Assembly (NCBI RefSeq): GCF_004104015.1
Contig: NZ_RYFV01000010.1
Span: 22,894-86,893 of the forward strand
Direction: 5' to 3'
Source of the DNA: Actinomyces oricola
Lineage (GTDB): Bacteria > Actinomycetota > Actinomycetes > Actinomycetales > Actinomycetaceae
Length of the DNA stretch: 64,000 nt
Positions within the stretch are counted from its first letter, which is position 1. The number at the start of each line of letters is the position of its first letter. Positions 52,880 to 62,035 of the stretch are shown here, piece after piece. Below the pieces are notes generated by a model that saw only the letters and a list, made by a program, of their open reading frames with translations, ran no database searches and was not told the origin of the DNA. Both the position numbers and the translations under genes were made by a program.

Positions 52880-53043
52880 GCCTGCCTCGCGTCGCGCTGG
52901 GAGACGACGCGTGCGCCGTCGAGCAGTTCGGCAGCGCGCTCCTGGGCCGCCGCGACGCTCGCGGCGTCTGGCCCGTCCGTGTCGAGGTCGAACGTCTCGA
53001 CGACGTGCTGGTGCTCGACGGGGTAGCTGTCGGTGGTAGCCAT
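52876..53043 (-). CDS. Very small acidic protein, first in a coupled set
   Basis: A 55-residue protein, MATTDSYPVEHQHVVETFDL then DTDGPDASVAAAQERAAELL and a basic end. It overlaps the next gene by ATGA at 52876-52879. The gene has a possible ribosome-binding site (GAGAGATGG... about 10 bases upstream). It is too short to classify; the coupling to the following genes is the main support. Confidence 0.55.
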   Translation of the reverse strand: MATTDSYPVEHQHVVETFDLDTDGPDAASVAAAQERAAELLDGARVVSQRDARQA

Positions 53044-53157
53044 GACGGTTCTCCATCTCTCGAGCCCTGGGCCCTGTGCCCCTGGTGGACTCGCTGGTGC
53101 CGGCCACCCGGCTGGTCGACGACCGGCGGGAGCCGGTCGGCCATGGTCCTGGTCGGG

Positions 53158-53743
53158 TCAGGGGGCGACGAGCTCCGTGCTGACGCTGGTCGGCTTCGGC
53201 TCCTTCGGAGCCTTCTTCATCACCTTGGAGCTGCGCGTCCGGGCCTCGCAGTGGGCGAGGACGACCATGACCGCCTCGTCGGGCACGCTGAACGGGCCGT
53301 TGGTGCCCGAGACGTAGACCGAGTCGGTGCGCTGGACGTCGGCGTAGGCTCGCGCCTGGCAGCGCACGGCCTGTGACATGTCGCCCTGGAGCTGGTAGCT
53401 GCCGGGAGGCATCTGCGCGACCGGGTAGACGACGACCTGGCTCGTCCGCCCCCACACGGGGCTCGTCGCCGGGATGCCCTGGGAGGGCGTCGTCTCGACC
53501 TCGGCGAGCGGGAGGTCCGTCGCGCTCGGGTCGGGTGCCGTCGTGGCGCTGGACGCGCTGGAGGAGCCCGTGGTGCCCGTCGAGGAGCTCGACCCGCTGG
53601 GCACGGCCGTCGGGCGGGAGGGCGCCGTCTGCGACGTCGTGGGCGCGGGCGATGGATCGGTGACGTAGACGGCGCTCCGCTCAGCGACAGCGTCGCGAGG
53701 GCGAGGACGACGGGGGAGAGGTGCTTGGTCTCATCGTGGTCAC
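53158..53743 (-). pseudogene. Exported hypothetical protein broken by one or two frameshifts
   Basis: The 3' frame (to 53158) encodes a mature domain of about 148 residues (ending in SKVMKKAPKEPKPTSVSTEL) behind a Ser/Thr linker. Upstream, a signal peptide (TKHLSPVVLALATLSLSG) is in a different frame. One missing G at about 53690 (GG in place of GGG) would join signal and linker as SLSG-SAVYVTDPSPAPTTSQ. A second missing base near 53730 would join the start GTG at 53743 (overlapping the previous stop) or ATG at 53734 to the signal. The likely ancestor is an exported protein with a Ser-rich linker. Confidence 0.6.
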
Positions 53744-54258
53744 CTCGCACCCTCGACGCCCAGCTGAGCGGCGTCACGCTTGGCCACGGCCTCCGCGAGA
53801 CGACGTCGCAGGTCTTCGATCTCGGCGTCTGCTCGCTGCTCCTCGGCCTCCCAGCGCTCGCGGTCGGCGGCCTGCTCGGCCTCCCTGCGCTCGTGCTCGG
53901 CGATCGCCTCCGGTGCCCAGTGCGCGCACGGGATGCCGCCCTCGCAGCCCGAGCACCGGCAGCACGCCGCGCGATCGGGGCACGTCCGGCGGTGCGCCGA
54001 CTCGTCAATGTCGTGGACGACGGCGAGCGGACTGAAGCCGGGACAGGTGAAGGACGCGTACTCGTACTTCTCCTGGAAGCTCATCTCGTCCCACGGCTCG
54101 AAGAAGCTGTCCTCGGTCTGGCCTTGGGCCTCCGTGAGCATCAGGTCGATCTGGCGGCCCGAGTCCATGTCGTCGAGCAGGGCCTCGTCGTGGGCCCGCT
54201 GGCGGCTCTCGTGCCCGGCGACCATGTCGTCGATCTCGGCCTGCGTGAAGTTGCTCAT
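53740..54258 (-). CDS. Cysteine-rich hypothetical protein
   Basis: A 172-residue protein with an acidic first half (QAEIDDMVAGHESRQRAHDE, WDEMSFQEKYEYASFTCPGF) and a dense cysteine cluster, CPDRAACCRCSGCEGGIPCA, at about residues 91-110. A long charged helix follows (EHERREAEQAADRERWEAEE). The cluster probably binds zinc. The start at 54258 has AGGAACC upstream. Function not recognised. It overlaps the broken exported gene by 4 bases. Confidence 0.65.
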   Translation of the reverse strand: MSNFTQAEIDDMVAGHESRQRAHDEALLDDMDSGRQIDLMLTEAQGQTEDSFFEPWDEMSFQEKYEYASFTCPGFSPLAVVHDIDESAHRRTCPDRAACCRCSGCEGGIPCAHWAPEAIAEHERREAEQAADRERWEAEEQRADAEIEDLRRRLAEAVAKRDAAQLGVEGAR

Positions 54259-54409
54259 GGTGGTTCCTGTCGTGACGGTGGAGCTCAGCTGCTCCCGGCG
54301 GGCACGCCGCTCGCCTGTCCTTCGTCACGACCACCACGGAGGTGGCCCGGCCTCCTCGTCGGGAGGCCGGGCCCGACGGGTCGTCGGGCCAGCCGTTGAG
54401 TTCTCCTGC

Positions 54410-55012
54410 TCAGCCGGTCGGGGGCTGATCGGCGTACCGCCCCGTCCCGGACAGCGCCGCGTAGAGGGTCGATCGGGAGACGCCCAGCTCTCGGGCGACG
54501 ACCGCCTTCGGCACGCCCAGGGCCACCTTCTGCTGCGCCGCCGCCACCTGCTCGGTCGTCAGCTTCGGGCCCCGGTCGTACCTGCCCGCGGCCTTCGCGA
54601 GCGCGATGCCCTCGGCCTGGCGCTCGCGGATCATGCGCCGCTCCAGCTTGGCCACGGCCCCCATGAGGGTCAGGACGAACTCGCCGTTGGGGGAGTCGGT
54701 GCTGAGCTCCGGCATGTCCAGGAACTGCACCCGGACGCCCCTCTCGCCCAGGTCACGCACGGTCGTCAGCAGGGCGATCGTGTCGCGGGCCAGCCGGTCG
54801 GGGCTCTTGACCCGGACGACGTCGCCCTCGCGGACGTAGGAGAGCATCGCCCGGAGCTCCGGCCGGTCCTTGGCCGACCTGCCGGACGTCTTGTCGACGA
54901 ACAGGCGGTCCACGTCGCCGAGGGCGTCGAGCTGCCTGTCGAGGTTCTGGTCGGAGGAGGAGACGCGGGCGTAGCCGACCACCTGGCTGGTCCCTCTCAC
55001 GTTCTTCTCCAT
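54410..55012 (-). CDS. Small serine recombinase (resolvase/invertase type)
   Basis: A 200-residue recombinase. The catalytic start is VVGYARVSSSDQNLDRQLDA (Ser about 16-18), followed by the DRLARD box (about residue 80), a long alpha-E helix, and a C-terminal helix-turn-helix (VPKAVVARELGVSRSTLYAA). The ATG at 55012 fits the family start; the opening to 55183 is rejected. It could resolve multimers or invert DNA. It is too small to be a typical phage-style serine integrase, so it need not be what integrated the island. Confidence 0.9.
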   Translation of the reverse strand: MEKNVRGTSQVVGYARVSSSDQNLDRQLDALGDVDRLFVDKTSGRSAKDRPELRAMLSYVREGDVVRVKSPDRLARDTIALLTTVRDLGERGVRVQFLDMPELSTDSPNGEFVLTLMGAVAKLERRMIRERQAEGIALAKAAGRYDRGPKLTTEQVAAAQQKVALGVPKAVVARELGVSRSTLYAALSGTGRYADQPPTG

Positions 55013-55167
55013 AGTGTTCAACAACCTCTTAAGACGTGTAGTCTGATGTGTACGACGAAAGTCTACGCCGATGTGGTTGTACGCACAAGAGGTCGCGGTG
55101 GTCCGTGTTCGTCGGGGTGCACCGTGTCGAACGGCCGTTCGGGCCCTGCGATCACTAGCCTCGGAGC

Positions 55168-56154
55168 ATGGGTGACGAACCACGGGTCGTAGGGAGCGCG
55201 CAGCACTGGTTGGAGGCTGCGCTCGCGCAGCTCGACGGGCCCGTGCTGCTCACGAGCCCGTATCTGGCATATGACGTCTGCGCACGCATCGCCTCGGCAG
55301 CGCAGGCGAGTCCTCATCAGTTCGTGCTCGTCACCACGCTGGACCCGAGCGCGGTCGCCAACGGATACCTGTCGGTGAAGGGTCTCGATCGGTTGCTCGA
55401 CTCGGAGGTCGAGGTGCGCCACGCCGATCGCCTGCACGCGAAGTGCTTCCTGGTCGGCTCACGAGCCATGCTCGGGTCGGCGAACCTCACGGGAGCGGGC
55501 CTGGGCAGCTCGGCCACCCCCAACCGGGAGCTCGGGGTGGTGCTCTCGGAGGACGACGCCCAAGACGCGAGGCGTGCCGTCGAGGCGTGGCCCGCGCGCG
55601 TCGTCACCCGGGCAGACCTCGCCGACCTCCTCGCGAAGTCCGAGCGCCTCACGCGGCAGCCTGCCGCTCCGAGCGAGGAGCTCGATGCGACGACGGCCCT
55701 CCAGATGGCAGAGCAGCTGCTCGCCGACGCGCGAGACCCGGGCCGTGGGCTCTGGCTCAAGCTGGAGTACGGTGAGCTGGCGCTGGACGGGTGGCGCGAG
55801 GACTCGTGGTTCGCGAGCCCCAAGAAGGGCAAGCCCGGCTTCCGCGCAGGTGACCTGGTCATGGCCTGCGCCAAGGACACGCACGACTGCTACGCCGTTG
55901 TCGAGGTCGCCGACGACCCTGAGCACCAGCCCGCCGACTACGTCGCCAGGACGGCTGAGTACGACCCCGAGGCCGCAGAGCGGTGGCCCTGGATCAACCG
56001 GACCGTCCCGAGACTCGTGCCGGACGAGCTCATGGAGCTGAAGCTGCACGAGCTCGGGGTGAGCGGCCAGGGGCTCCAGAACGGGCACGTGAGGCTTCAG
56101 CTCGACCAGTTCACGGCAGGGGTCCGAGCCCTCGCGCGCCTCGCTACGGCCTGA
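55168..56154 (+). CDS. Phospholipase-D-like nuclease with EVE-like C-terminal domain
   Basis: A 328-residue protein. The N-terminal half (1-130) is a PLD-type domain with one HKD-like motif, RLHAKCFLVGSRAMLGSANL (His about 88, Lys about 90, then GSAN). It follows the pattern of PLD-type restriction nucleases that dimerise to form one site. The C-terminal part (about 195-325) reads LKLEYGELALDGWREDSWFA, then GFRAGDLVMACAKDTHDCYA and VVEVADDPEHQPADYV. These recall PUA/EVE-type domains, which bind modified bases. GGAG is 5 bases upstream. It is divergent from the resolvase. A modification-dependent restriction enzyme is a plausible inference. Confidence 0.75.
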   Translation: MGDEPRVVGSAQHWLEAALAQLDGPVLLTSPYLAYDVCARIASAAQASPHQFVLVTTLDPSAVANGYLSVKGLDRLLDSEVEVRHADRLHAKCFLVGSRAMLGSANLTGAGLGSSATPNRELGVVLSEDDAQDARRAVEAWPARVVTRADLADLLAKSERLTRQPAAPSEELDATTALQMAEQLLADARDPGRGLWLKLEYGELALDGWREDSWFASPKKGKPGFRAGDLVMACAKDTHDCYAVVEVADDPEHQPADYVARTAEYDPEAAERWPWINRTVPRLVPDELMELKLHELGVSGQGLQNGHVRLQLDQFTAGVRALARLATA

Positions 56155-56180
56155 GTGGACCTGGGCAGCAGGGTTTCTCC

Positions 56181-57377
56181 ATGACTCCGAGACCAGTCAA
56201 CGAAGCCCAGCGCGCAGTGCTCGACTGGCTCGCCGCCGGAGGCTCCCAAGACCCGCCGCGGCACGAGATGAAGCTGAGCGCCGCCGCGCTGGCGGGGCGC
56301 GGCCTGGTCAAGGTGCGTCGCCCCGGCGGCAGGTGGTCCGCCGAGCTCACGGTCGCGGGGCGGTACTACGTCGAGCACGGCAGGTATCCGGGGGAGCCCG
56401 AGAAGGCTGAGAGACGACCGGTGGAACGAAAGCGGTGTGTGAGGCGTCCTGACGAGTCCGCGACCTCGGAGAAGCCGCCGCCGTCTGAGCCAGCGATGCA
56501 GGCTCCGGCGCCCCAGGAGCCCGACAAGCAGGTTCCCTTGCGCCAGGTCGTCAGACGGCCTCACCCTGCCGTCAAGGAGCTCAGGGACCGGCCAGGACGT
56601 CTGCCAGAACCTCTGCGTCGACGTTGCGTCCTGGTGGCTCACGCCCTCGTCACAGAGGCGCTGGCGCGAGGCTGGGAGGTGACGCCCGTGGAGGCTCGCC
56701 GTGAGTCTGACGGCTACCGGAGCACCTACGTGCGCTACGACAGCCGGGCGTTGTTCTTGCTGGACGCCGGGCACGCGCCCGTCGGGATCGTGTTCAGCGA
56801 GGTGACGAAGCGGCGACCGCACGAGGACACGAAGGAGGAAGCCGCGCGTCGCGCCAAGGGCCAGCACGTCTGGGCGCCGAAGTACGACTACGTCGGCGAC
56901 GGGCGGCTCAGGCTCCACCTGACGGACCGCGAAGGGCGCAAGACCGGGACCTCGTGGACCGACGGCTCCCGCGTCACGGTCGAAGACCACCTCGCCGCCG
57001 TCCTGGCTGCCGTCGAGGAGGCCAGTGCGCGAGCCGTGCGGCTCGCGGAGGAGCGGCGTCGGCGCCAGGAGGAGGAGAGGCTGCGCCGCGAGGAGGCCGC
57101 TCGGATCGAGCGCCTGCGTCGCGGCTACGAGGTCTGGGAGGTGGCGCTCGCCGCCGGTGCCGACGCCTGGATCAGGCACCGCGAGATGATGGCGTTCGTC
57201 GACGAGATCGAGCGCACTGCCGGCGAGGACGGGCGCGCGTTCGTCGAGTGGGCGAGAGGGCACCTGGAGGCCGTCGACCCGCGTCGCGTGCTGCCCGCTG
57301 GCGACGTGCCCGCGTGGACGCACGAGGAGCGCGCCCGGCACGGCCGGTATCAGCCGCCGCAGGCGTACCGGTGGTGA
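56181..57377 (+). CDS. Hypothetical actinobacterial protein with coiled coil
   Basis: A 398-residue protein. The first 60 residues form a small winged-helix-like part (NEAQRAVLDWLAAGGSQDPP, LAGRGLVKVRRPGGRWSAEL). A proline-rich linker follows, then a middle domain (about 150-270: RWEVTPVEARRE-type, LFLLDAGHAPVGIVFSEVTK) and a long basic coiled coil (LAEERRRRQEEERLRREEA). The ATG at 56181 is used; the opening to 55983 overlaps the PLD gene. Similar proteins occur widely in actinobacterial accessory regions, without known function. It lies 26 bases after the PLD gene and may be its partner. Confidence 0.68.
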   Translation: MTPRPVNEAQRAVLDWLAAGGSQDPPRHEMKLSAAALAGRGLVKVRRPGGRWSAELTVAGRYYVEHGRYPGEPEKAERRPVERKRCVRRPDESATSEKPPPSEPAMQAPAPQEPDKQVPLRQVVRRPHPAVKELRDRPGRLPEPLRRRCVLVAHALVTEALARGWEVTPVEARRESDGYRSTYVRYDSRALFLLDAGHAPVGIVFSEVTKRRPHEDTKEEAARRAKGQHVWAPKYDYVGDGRLRLHLTDREGRKTGTSWTDGSRVTVEDHLAAVLAAVEEASARAVRLAEERRRRQEEERLRREEAARIERLRRGYEVWEVALAAGADAWIRHREMMAFVDEIERTAGEDGRAFVEWARGHLEAVDPRRVLPAGDVPAWTHEERARHGRYQPPQAYRW

Positions 57378-57405
57378 CCGGGAACTCAGCAGCAGCCATG
57401 CGTGG

Positions 57406-58713
57406 CTAGAACGGAATGTCTTGGTCCCAGGGCGTCTGTCGAACGTTTCCGCTGGTGACCGTCTCCCAGGCCTCGGGGTGCTCCTCGTCGTCCAGCTCGC
57501 CGGTCTGCTCCTCCGCCAGCTTCACGTGCCACTCCGCCCGCGCCAGCAGCTCGTCGAAGGTGATGACCTCCGGGTGCGCGAGGTTGCGACGGAAGAGCTC
57601 GAAGCTGTGCACCTTGTCGTCGATCGGACCCCCGGTGCCCTCCAGCTGGTCGAGAGAGCCGACCACCAGGTAGGCGCGCGGCTGCATGATAAAGGTGCCC
57701 GTCCCAGTGCGCGAGCCGTCGTACGCCTTGTCCTCCAGATACTCACCCAGGTCCCGGACTGCCATGCGCACGGTCTGCTGCACCTGCACGACGGCTCCCG
57801 CCAGTTCCGTGGACGGTCCCCAGCACGCCGAGCGGTACTGCGTGCTCGCCAGCAGCTCTGTGCGGTGATGCTTGATCTCCGCGAAGACCATCGACCGGAC
57901 GATGCCGTTCGTGCGCAGCAGAGCGTCCGTGCGCTTCCCGGCCCCCTTGATGCTTGCGCCGCTGGTGACCTGCTCCAGCTTCTCGTGGTCCCACGACGTC
58001 AGGAGCTGGCCGCCGAGGCCGACCCCGAGGACCCAGGGATTCGCTTCCAAGAGGCGTTGCCACGCCCTCTCGGGGCCGCCGGCGTCCTTGCTCTCGGCGT
58101 CGAACGCCGCGTCGTCGTCCAGCCAGCTGCGCATGGTGTCCACCACGTCGCGCCGGCGCTGGAGAGCGATCACGTCCTGGGCTGTCGCGTCGGTGCGGAT
58201 GAGCTCCTTGAAGCGCTCGGGGTCCTGCGCGTACGCCCGTCCCAGGGCGTTGGGGTCCGAGAAGACGTCGCGCAGCAGCTGGTCGTCGACACGCACGCTC
58301 TCGTCGCCGTCGGGTGGGATCGAGTCGAGCGCCTTGACGAGATCGATGAGGCGGGTCGACTGGTCCCGGTCGAGGCGCAGCATCTGCTCCACCTTGGTCG
58401 CGTTGGGATCCGTCGGCACGCGCTGGAGGACGATCTCGCGGACGGCGCCGGCGTGGCGCGCGACTTCCAGCCGGAGCTGCTTCCTGCCGCCGGGCGTCGT
58501 GCTCACCACGTACCCCTCCCATTCCCAGTCGTCGTCAGCATCGAGGTCCTCCATCTCGTCGAAGACCTTGTACACGTAGCGGGCCGGGTAGCCGGCATCT
58601 CGACCGAACTGGGCGATGAAGCTCCGATAGGCGTAGACGCGGTCGGGCATACGACCGTTCGCCCAGACGACCTCGTTGCCCGGGTTCAGTTCCTCGAAGA
58701 CGATCGGCACCAT
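57406..58713 (-). CDS. sduA: Shedu-type anti-phage nuclease (DUF4263)
   Basis: A 435-residue protein with the C-terminal Shedu/DUF4263 nuclease domain: LLEANPWVLGVGLGGQLLTS, GKRTDALLRTNGIVRSMVFA, EIKHH (about residue 280), YRSACWGPSTELAGAVVQVQ, and QPRAYLVVGSLDQLEG. The E-x-K plus upstream Asp give the PDDEXK site. Shedu stops phage by nicking or cleaving DNA. The N-terminal half (about 1-210) is the diverse sensor part of the family. The ATG at 58713 has GAGGGGG upstream. It lies alone on its strand, convergent to the previous gene. Confidence 0.9.
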   Translation of the reverse strand: MVPIVFEELNPGNEVVWANGRMPDRVYAYRSFIAQFGRDAGYPARYVYKVFDEMEDLDADDDWEWEGYVVSTTPGGRKQLRLEVARHAGAVREIVLQRVPTDPNATKVEQMLRLDRDQSTRLIDLVKALDSIPPDGDESVRVDDQLLRDVFSDPNALGRAYAQDPERFKELIRTDATAQDVIALQRRRDVVDTMRSWLDDDAAFDAESKDAGGPERAWQRLLEANPWVLGVGLGGQLLTSWDHEKLEQVTSGASIKGAGKRTDALLRTNGIVRSMVFAEIKHHRTELLASTQYRSACWGPSTELAGAVVQVQQTVRMAVRDLGEYLEDKAYDGSRTGTGTFIMQPRAYLVVGSLDQLEGTGGPIDDKVHSFELFRRNLAHPEVITFDELLARAEWHVKLAEEQTGELDDEEHPEAWETVTSGNVRQTPWDQDIPF

Positions 58714-59214
58714 TCACCCCCTCGGGGTCTTCGTGATCACAGCGTAGAACTTGAGCTGCGCGATGACGCGGAGGATCACCGCCTGCGGCCGTCGGCGTCG
58801 CCCTGCTCGGGCCTGGCGGCCCTCTAGGGCTCGCTGGCGCCGGTAGGGGCTGCGCCCCTCCCTCAAGGGCAGAGCACACAGGAGATGGCGCAGGGGCTCG
58901 CTGCGAGACTCTCGCAGCCAGGTGCCACGCACCACCCATCCACCGCCCCTTGCCTGTGCCCCTCGCCGGGCGGAGCCCGGCGAGCCCGAGCGTCCCTAGG
59001 TCCACTCCCTGGTCTAGCCGGGGCACGGTCAGGGAGGGATGCATGGTTCCGGCGGCAGGTTGACGGTTGACAGGTTGGGTGACAGATGGAAAACGCAGCT
59101 GTCAACCTATCAACCGGATGACCGCCATCGCCCCCTGCGAAGCGCCTCAAGACGACGCGACGCCCTGCGATCCGTCGTCTCGGATCGCAGGGCGTCGACG
59201 CTTCGTCCGCAGCA
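58714..59214. other. Hairpin-rich non-coding gap next to the primase gene, candidate origin
   Basis: A 501-base region with no supported gene. It holds a hairpin GCTGCGAG/CTCGCAGC (58900-58918, 3-base loop), a hairpin CTCGCCGGGC/GCCCGGCGAG (58962-58984, 3-base loop), and a wide inverted repeat GGTTGACGGTTGACAG (59058-59073) with CTGTCAACCTATCAACC (59099-59115). It lies between the Shedu start and the end of the primase-like gene. It may contain the Shedu promoter, terminators, and perhaps a replication origin. Confidence 0.5.
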
Positions 59215-61543
59215 TCACCTCATCTTGATCGGAAGCTCCGTCCAGGTCTTGGCGAAGCTGCCGTTGTACGTCTGGGCCCGTGCGTCCCACAGCGACGGGT
59301 CGGCGTCGCCGCTGCCGCTGAAGATCCGGTAGTCGCAGGCTGCGACGCGCTCGACGACGCACGCCGACCCCTGCGTCCGCCCGCCGTTCGCCAGGATGCG
59401 GTGAGTCGTGTGGGCGTCCGCCTCCTTCCTCGCGGCCCGGTACGCGTCGGCCTCCGCTGCCGCGAGCGCCTCGTCGACGGCGTCGTCTGAAGCGCCGGGA
59501 ACATCGTCCGCGGTCACGCCGACGTTCATGACCGTCCTCCACCGCATCGAGCTGGTGCCGATCTTCTTGTGCCCCTGCTCGACCTCGATCCCGATCGTGC
59601 GCAGCGCGATCTGCTTGGTCTTCAGGATGCGGCCCAGGGAGACAGGCGAGGTCGGCCAGCCGGCCCGGTCGTCTTCGGGGCGGAAGGGCTTGATGGCCTG
59701 GTACAGGTCGTCGGGCGTGCCCTCCCACTTCCTGTCCCGCTCGGGCACCAGGCGCAGCAGTGCCGTCACCACCGGGTCATCCATCGCCTGGGCGGCGAGA
59801 CCCTGCTTGACGCTGTTGAAGAACGTCTCGTGGAAGCCGTCCGGGGCACCGACCTGGTCCAGGTGGATGTCGAGCGCGTGCAGGACCTCGGAGTGGTCCG
59901 CCATGCGCGCAAGCTTCACGACCTTGCGGTGCACTAGGTCCCGCACCTCGTCCCGGTGGGCGATGACGCCGGCCAGGTCGTCGAACAGCGCTCCCAAGAT
60001 GTAGGGCGTTGCCGCCTCGTACCTCTCGTTGAGCTCGCGCTCGGTGAGCCGCTCGCTCTCGTCGATCATCGGCAGGTCGAGCCGCATGAGCCGCTCGACC
60101 GCGTCGCTGCCGAGCCCGGCCGGCATGACGATCGACGTGACGGCCATGGGGCGCTTGATGAACTTGGAGTACATCTCGCCGTTCGTGTAGAGCACGCGCC
60201 GGTCGTCGGCGAAGCCGGTGACGATGCGAGCCATCCAGTCGCTCGTGGCCGCGCTGATCTTCGTCCCGACGTTGTCCATCGAGACCACGAAGCGCGTCGC
60301 GGCGCGCACGTTGTCGTCCGTCTCGCTGGCCGCCTTCGCGCTCGGTGCCGATACCGGGTCGACGAGCGCGAGCAGGTTGCGCGAGCGGGTGGTCTTCGCC
60401 GACCCGTGCGCCCCCGTGAACCACGCGATCGGGCTGGCGACCTCGGGCAGGTAGGCGCTGAGCAGCCAACCCCACAGGAGCCGCGCTATGTCGGAATCGG
60501 GGTCCAGGTCCTGGGCCGTGGCGAACAGGGTCCTGTCGCCGCCGCGCTCCGGGACCGGCAGAGGTCGCAGCGCGGTTGACCGCGTCCACACGGTGTCAGG
60601 GCGATCTTCGTCCTCGAAGCGGACCACGCGCCAGCCCTCGGCCGTGATCTCGACCAGCTCACCCGTGTCGCGCCCGAGGTCGATGACCACGCGGTCGCCC
60701 TCGTCGCTGGACCGCATCTTGACCACGACGCGAGGCGCCTCCTCGGCCGCGATGGCGCTGACCGTGGAGAGCGCGTTCTTCACGGCGTCAGCCGTGAGCG
60801 TCTCTCCGTACTCCTTCCAGAAGGCGCGGCGGAGCGTCCCCTCGCACGCGGCGAGCGGCTTCGCCACCCGCAGGGTCTCGGCGTCGACGGGGACGCCGTA
60901 GGGAACCCCGTCCTCGCTCAGCACCAGCTCGAAGAGCTCGCCGAACTTGCGGACCACCTCTGCCGCCTTGATCGTCGTGCTGCCCTTGCCATCGCCTTCG
61001 CGCGCGGGGGCCGGCTTCGGCGGGGGGAGCGCTGGTCGTCGCCACGACGAGAGCAGGGTCGACCTCCGTCCCGAGGGCAGACGCGACCAACTTGACCTGC
61101 TTGGGAGTGAGCGCCTTGTGGAACGGCAGCCGCCCGTAGGCGTCCCCGCGCAGCCGGTTGGCCTCGCTGATCGCCTCGTTCGTAGCGTCGAGGACGGCGC
61201 GCAGGGTGGTCGCCGCATCGGGTATCGGCCTCTCGGATGCCATCCGGGCAAGCACCTCGTCGGTGACCGCGGCGTAGAACCTGGCGGGGGTCTGTGCCGC
61301 CCACGCTGCGTCGTGCTCGACCTGGGAGCTCGCCTTCGATCCATCGTCTTGCGCGCTTGCCCCATCCTCATCCGCGTGGGTAAAATGGGAATCGTTCTCG
61401 CAAGGAACGCTCTGATCGCTAGCCTTCACGTCTGCCGCCCCCTCGCCCTGGGGGTGGCTTTCGTTTGCCCCGACGTCCTCGACGACCTGCTCGGGGCTCT
61501 CGTCGGCCGTGGCGGCCTGAACGGACTTCGTCTTGGGGTTCAT
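59215..61543 (-). pseudogene. Primase/helicase-like ATPase gene, frameshifted at a C-run
   Basis: The N-terminal frame starts at ATG 61543 (MNPKTKSVQAATADESPEQV) and reaches FHKALTPKQVKLVASALGTE. At the run of six C (plus-strand G at 61022-61027) it must shift to the frame that ends at 59215; a seventh C would restore one protein of about 774 residues. The C-terminal part carries Walker A WFTGAHGSAKTTRSRN and a long AAA-like region (FVVSMDNVGTKISAATSDWM, GLGSDAVERLMRLDLPMID). It resembles the ATPase of phage-satellite primase/helicase proteins. It directly follows two HTH genes, as in satellite replication modules. Confidence 0.75.
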
Positions 61544-61544
61544 C

Positions 61545-61805
61545 TCACGCCACCCCTCCACGCCCAGGAGTACCGCGCAGCGGCCCTTCTGCTCGACGAA
61601 CACCTTGGGCTCGCCGTTGGGCTGCCCTCACGGCCACCTCTTCGGCGTCGAAGAGGATCGCGTAGCCGAGCTTGTACTTCGTGAGACTGCCCTCACGCAC
61701 CCAGTTGTCGAGGGTCGATCGGACGACGCCGAACTCCGCCTCGATCTCCTTGAGGGGTCGCATCGCTGCGGTGACCTGCTCGGTCGAAATGATCACGACG
61801 CTCAT
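61545..61805 (-). CDS. Excisionase-like HTH regulator
   Basis: An 86-residue protein, MSVVIISTEQVTAAMRPLKE then IEAEFGVVRSTLDNWVREGS and a wing KLGYAILFD. It has the compact fold of excisionase-type HTH proteins. The ATG at 61805 has GAGG upstream; a longer opening to 61832 is possible. It lies 1 base from the primase-like gene and probably controls it. Confidence 0.75.
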   Translation of the reverse strand: MSVVIISTEQVTAAMRPLKEIEAEFGVVRSTLDNWVREGSLTKYKLGYAILFDAEEVAVRAAQRRAQGVRRAEGPLRGTPGRGGVA

Positions 61806-61931
61806 GTCGCGCACCTCGTGCTTCTCCGGCACGACAAACGCTGCCCTACCGGCTCGACGGAAGACGCTGAGGGTCTTCCGGAACGGGTGGGCAGCAAAGT
61901 GGTGATGCGACGTCGGCCGTGCGGCCAGCTA

Positions 61932-61961
61932 GGAGAGTGCGGTTTCCGTGTCGCACTCTCC
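61932..61961 (-). promoter_or_regulatory. Inverted repeat upstream of the HTH gene
   Basis: GGAGAGTGCG (61932-61941) and CGCACTCTCC (61952-61961) form a perfect 10-base stem with a 10-base loop. A second repeat, GGATTCG (61966-61972) with CGAATCC (61985-61991), follows. The site lies between two HTH genes on the minus strand, so it may be a terminator for the upstream one or an operator for the downstream one. Confidence 0.5.
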
Positions 61962-62035
61962 GTCGGGATTCGCCCTAGATGCCTCGAATCCTATCGAACT
62001 GGCGAAACTGTGTCCAGGCCTGTCGTGATCCCGCG

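Noticed and set aside
54410..55012. The small resolvase as the integrase of the tmRNA island.
   Set aside because: Its 200-residue build is that of resolvases and invertases, which do not normally integrate elements at tmRNA genes; it may act inside the element.
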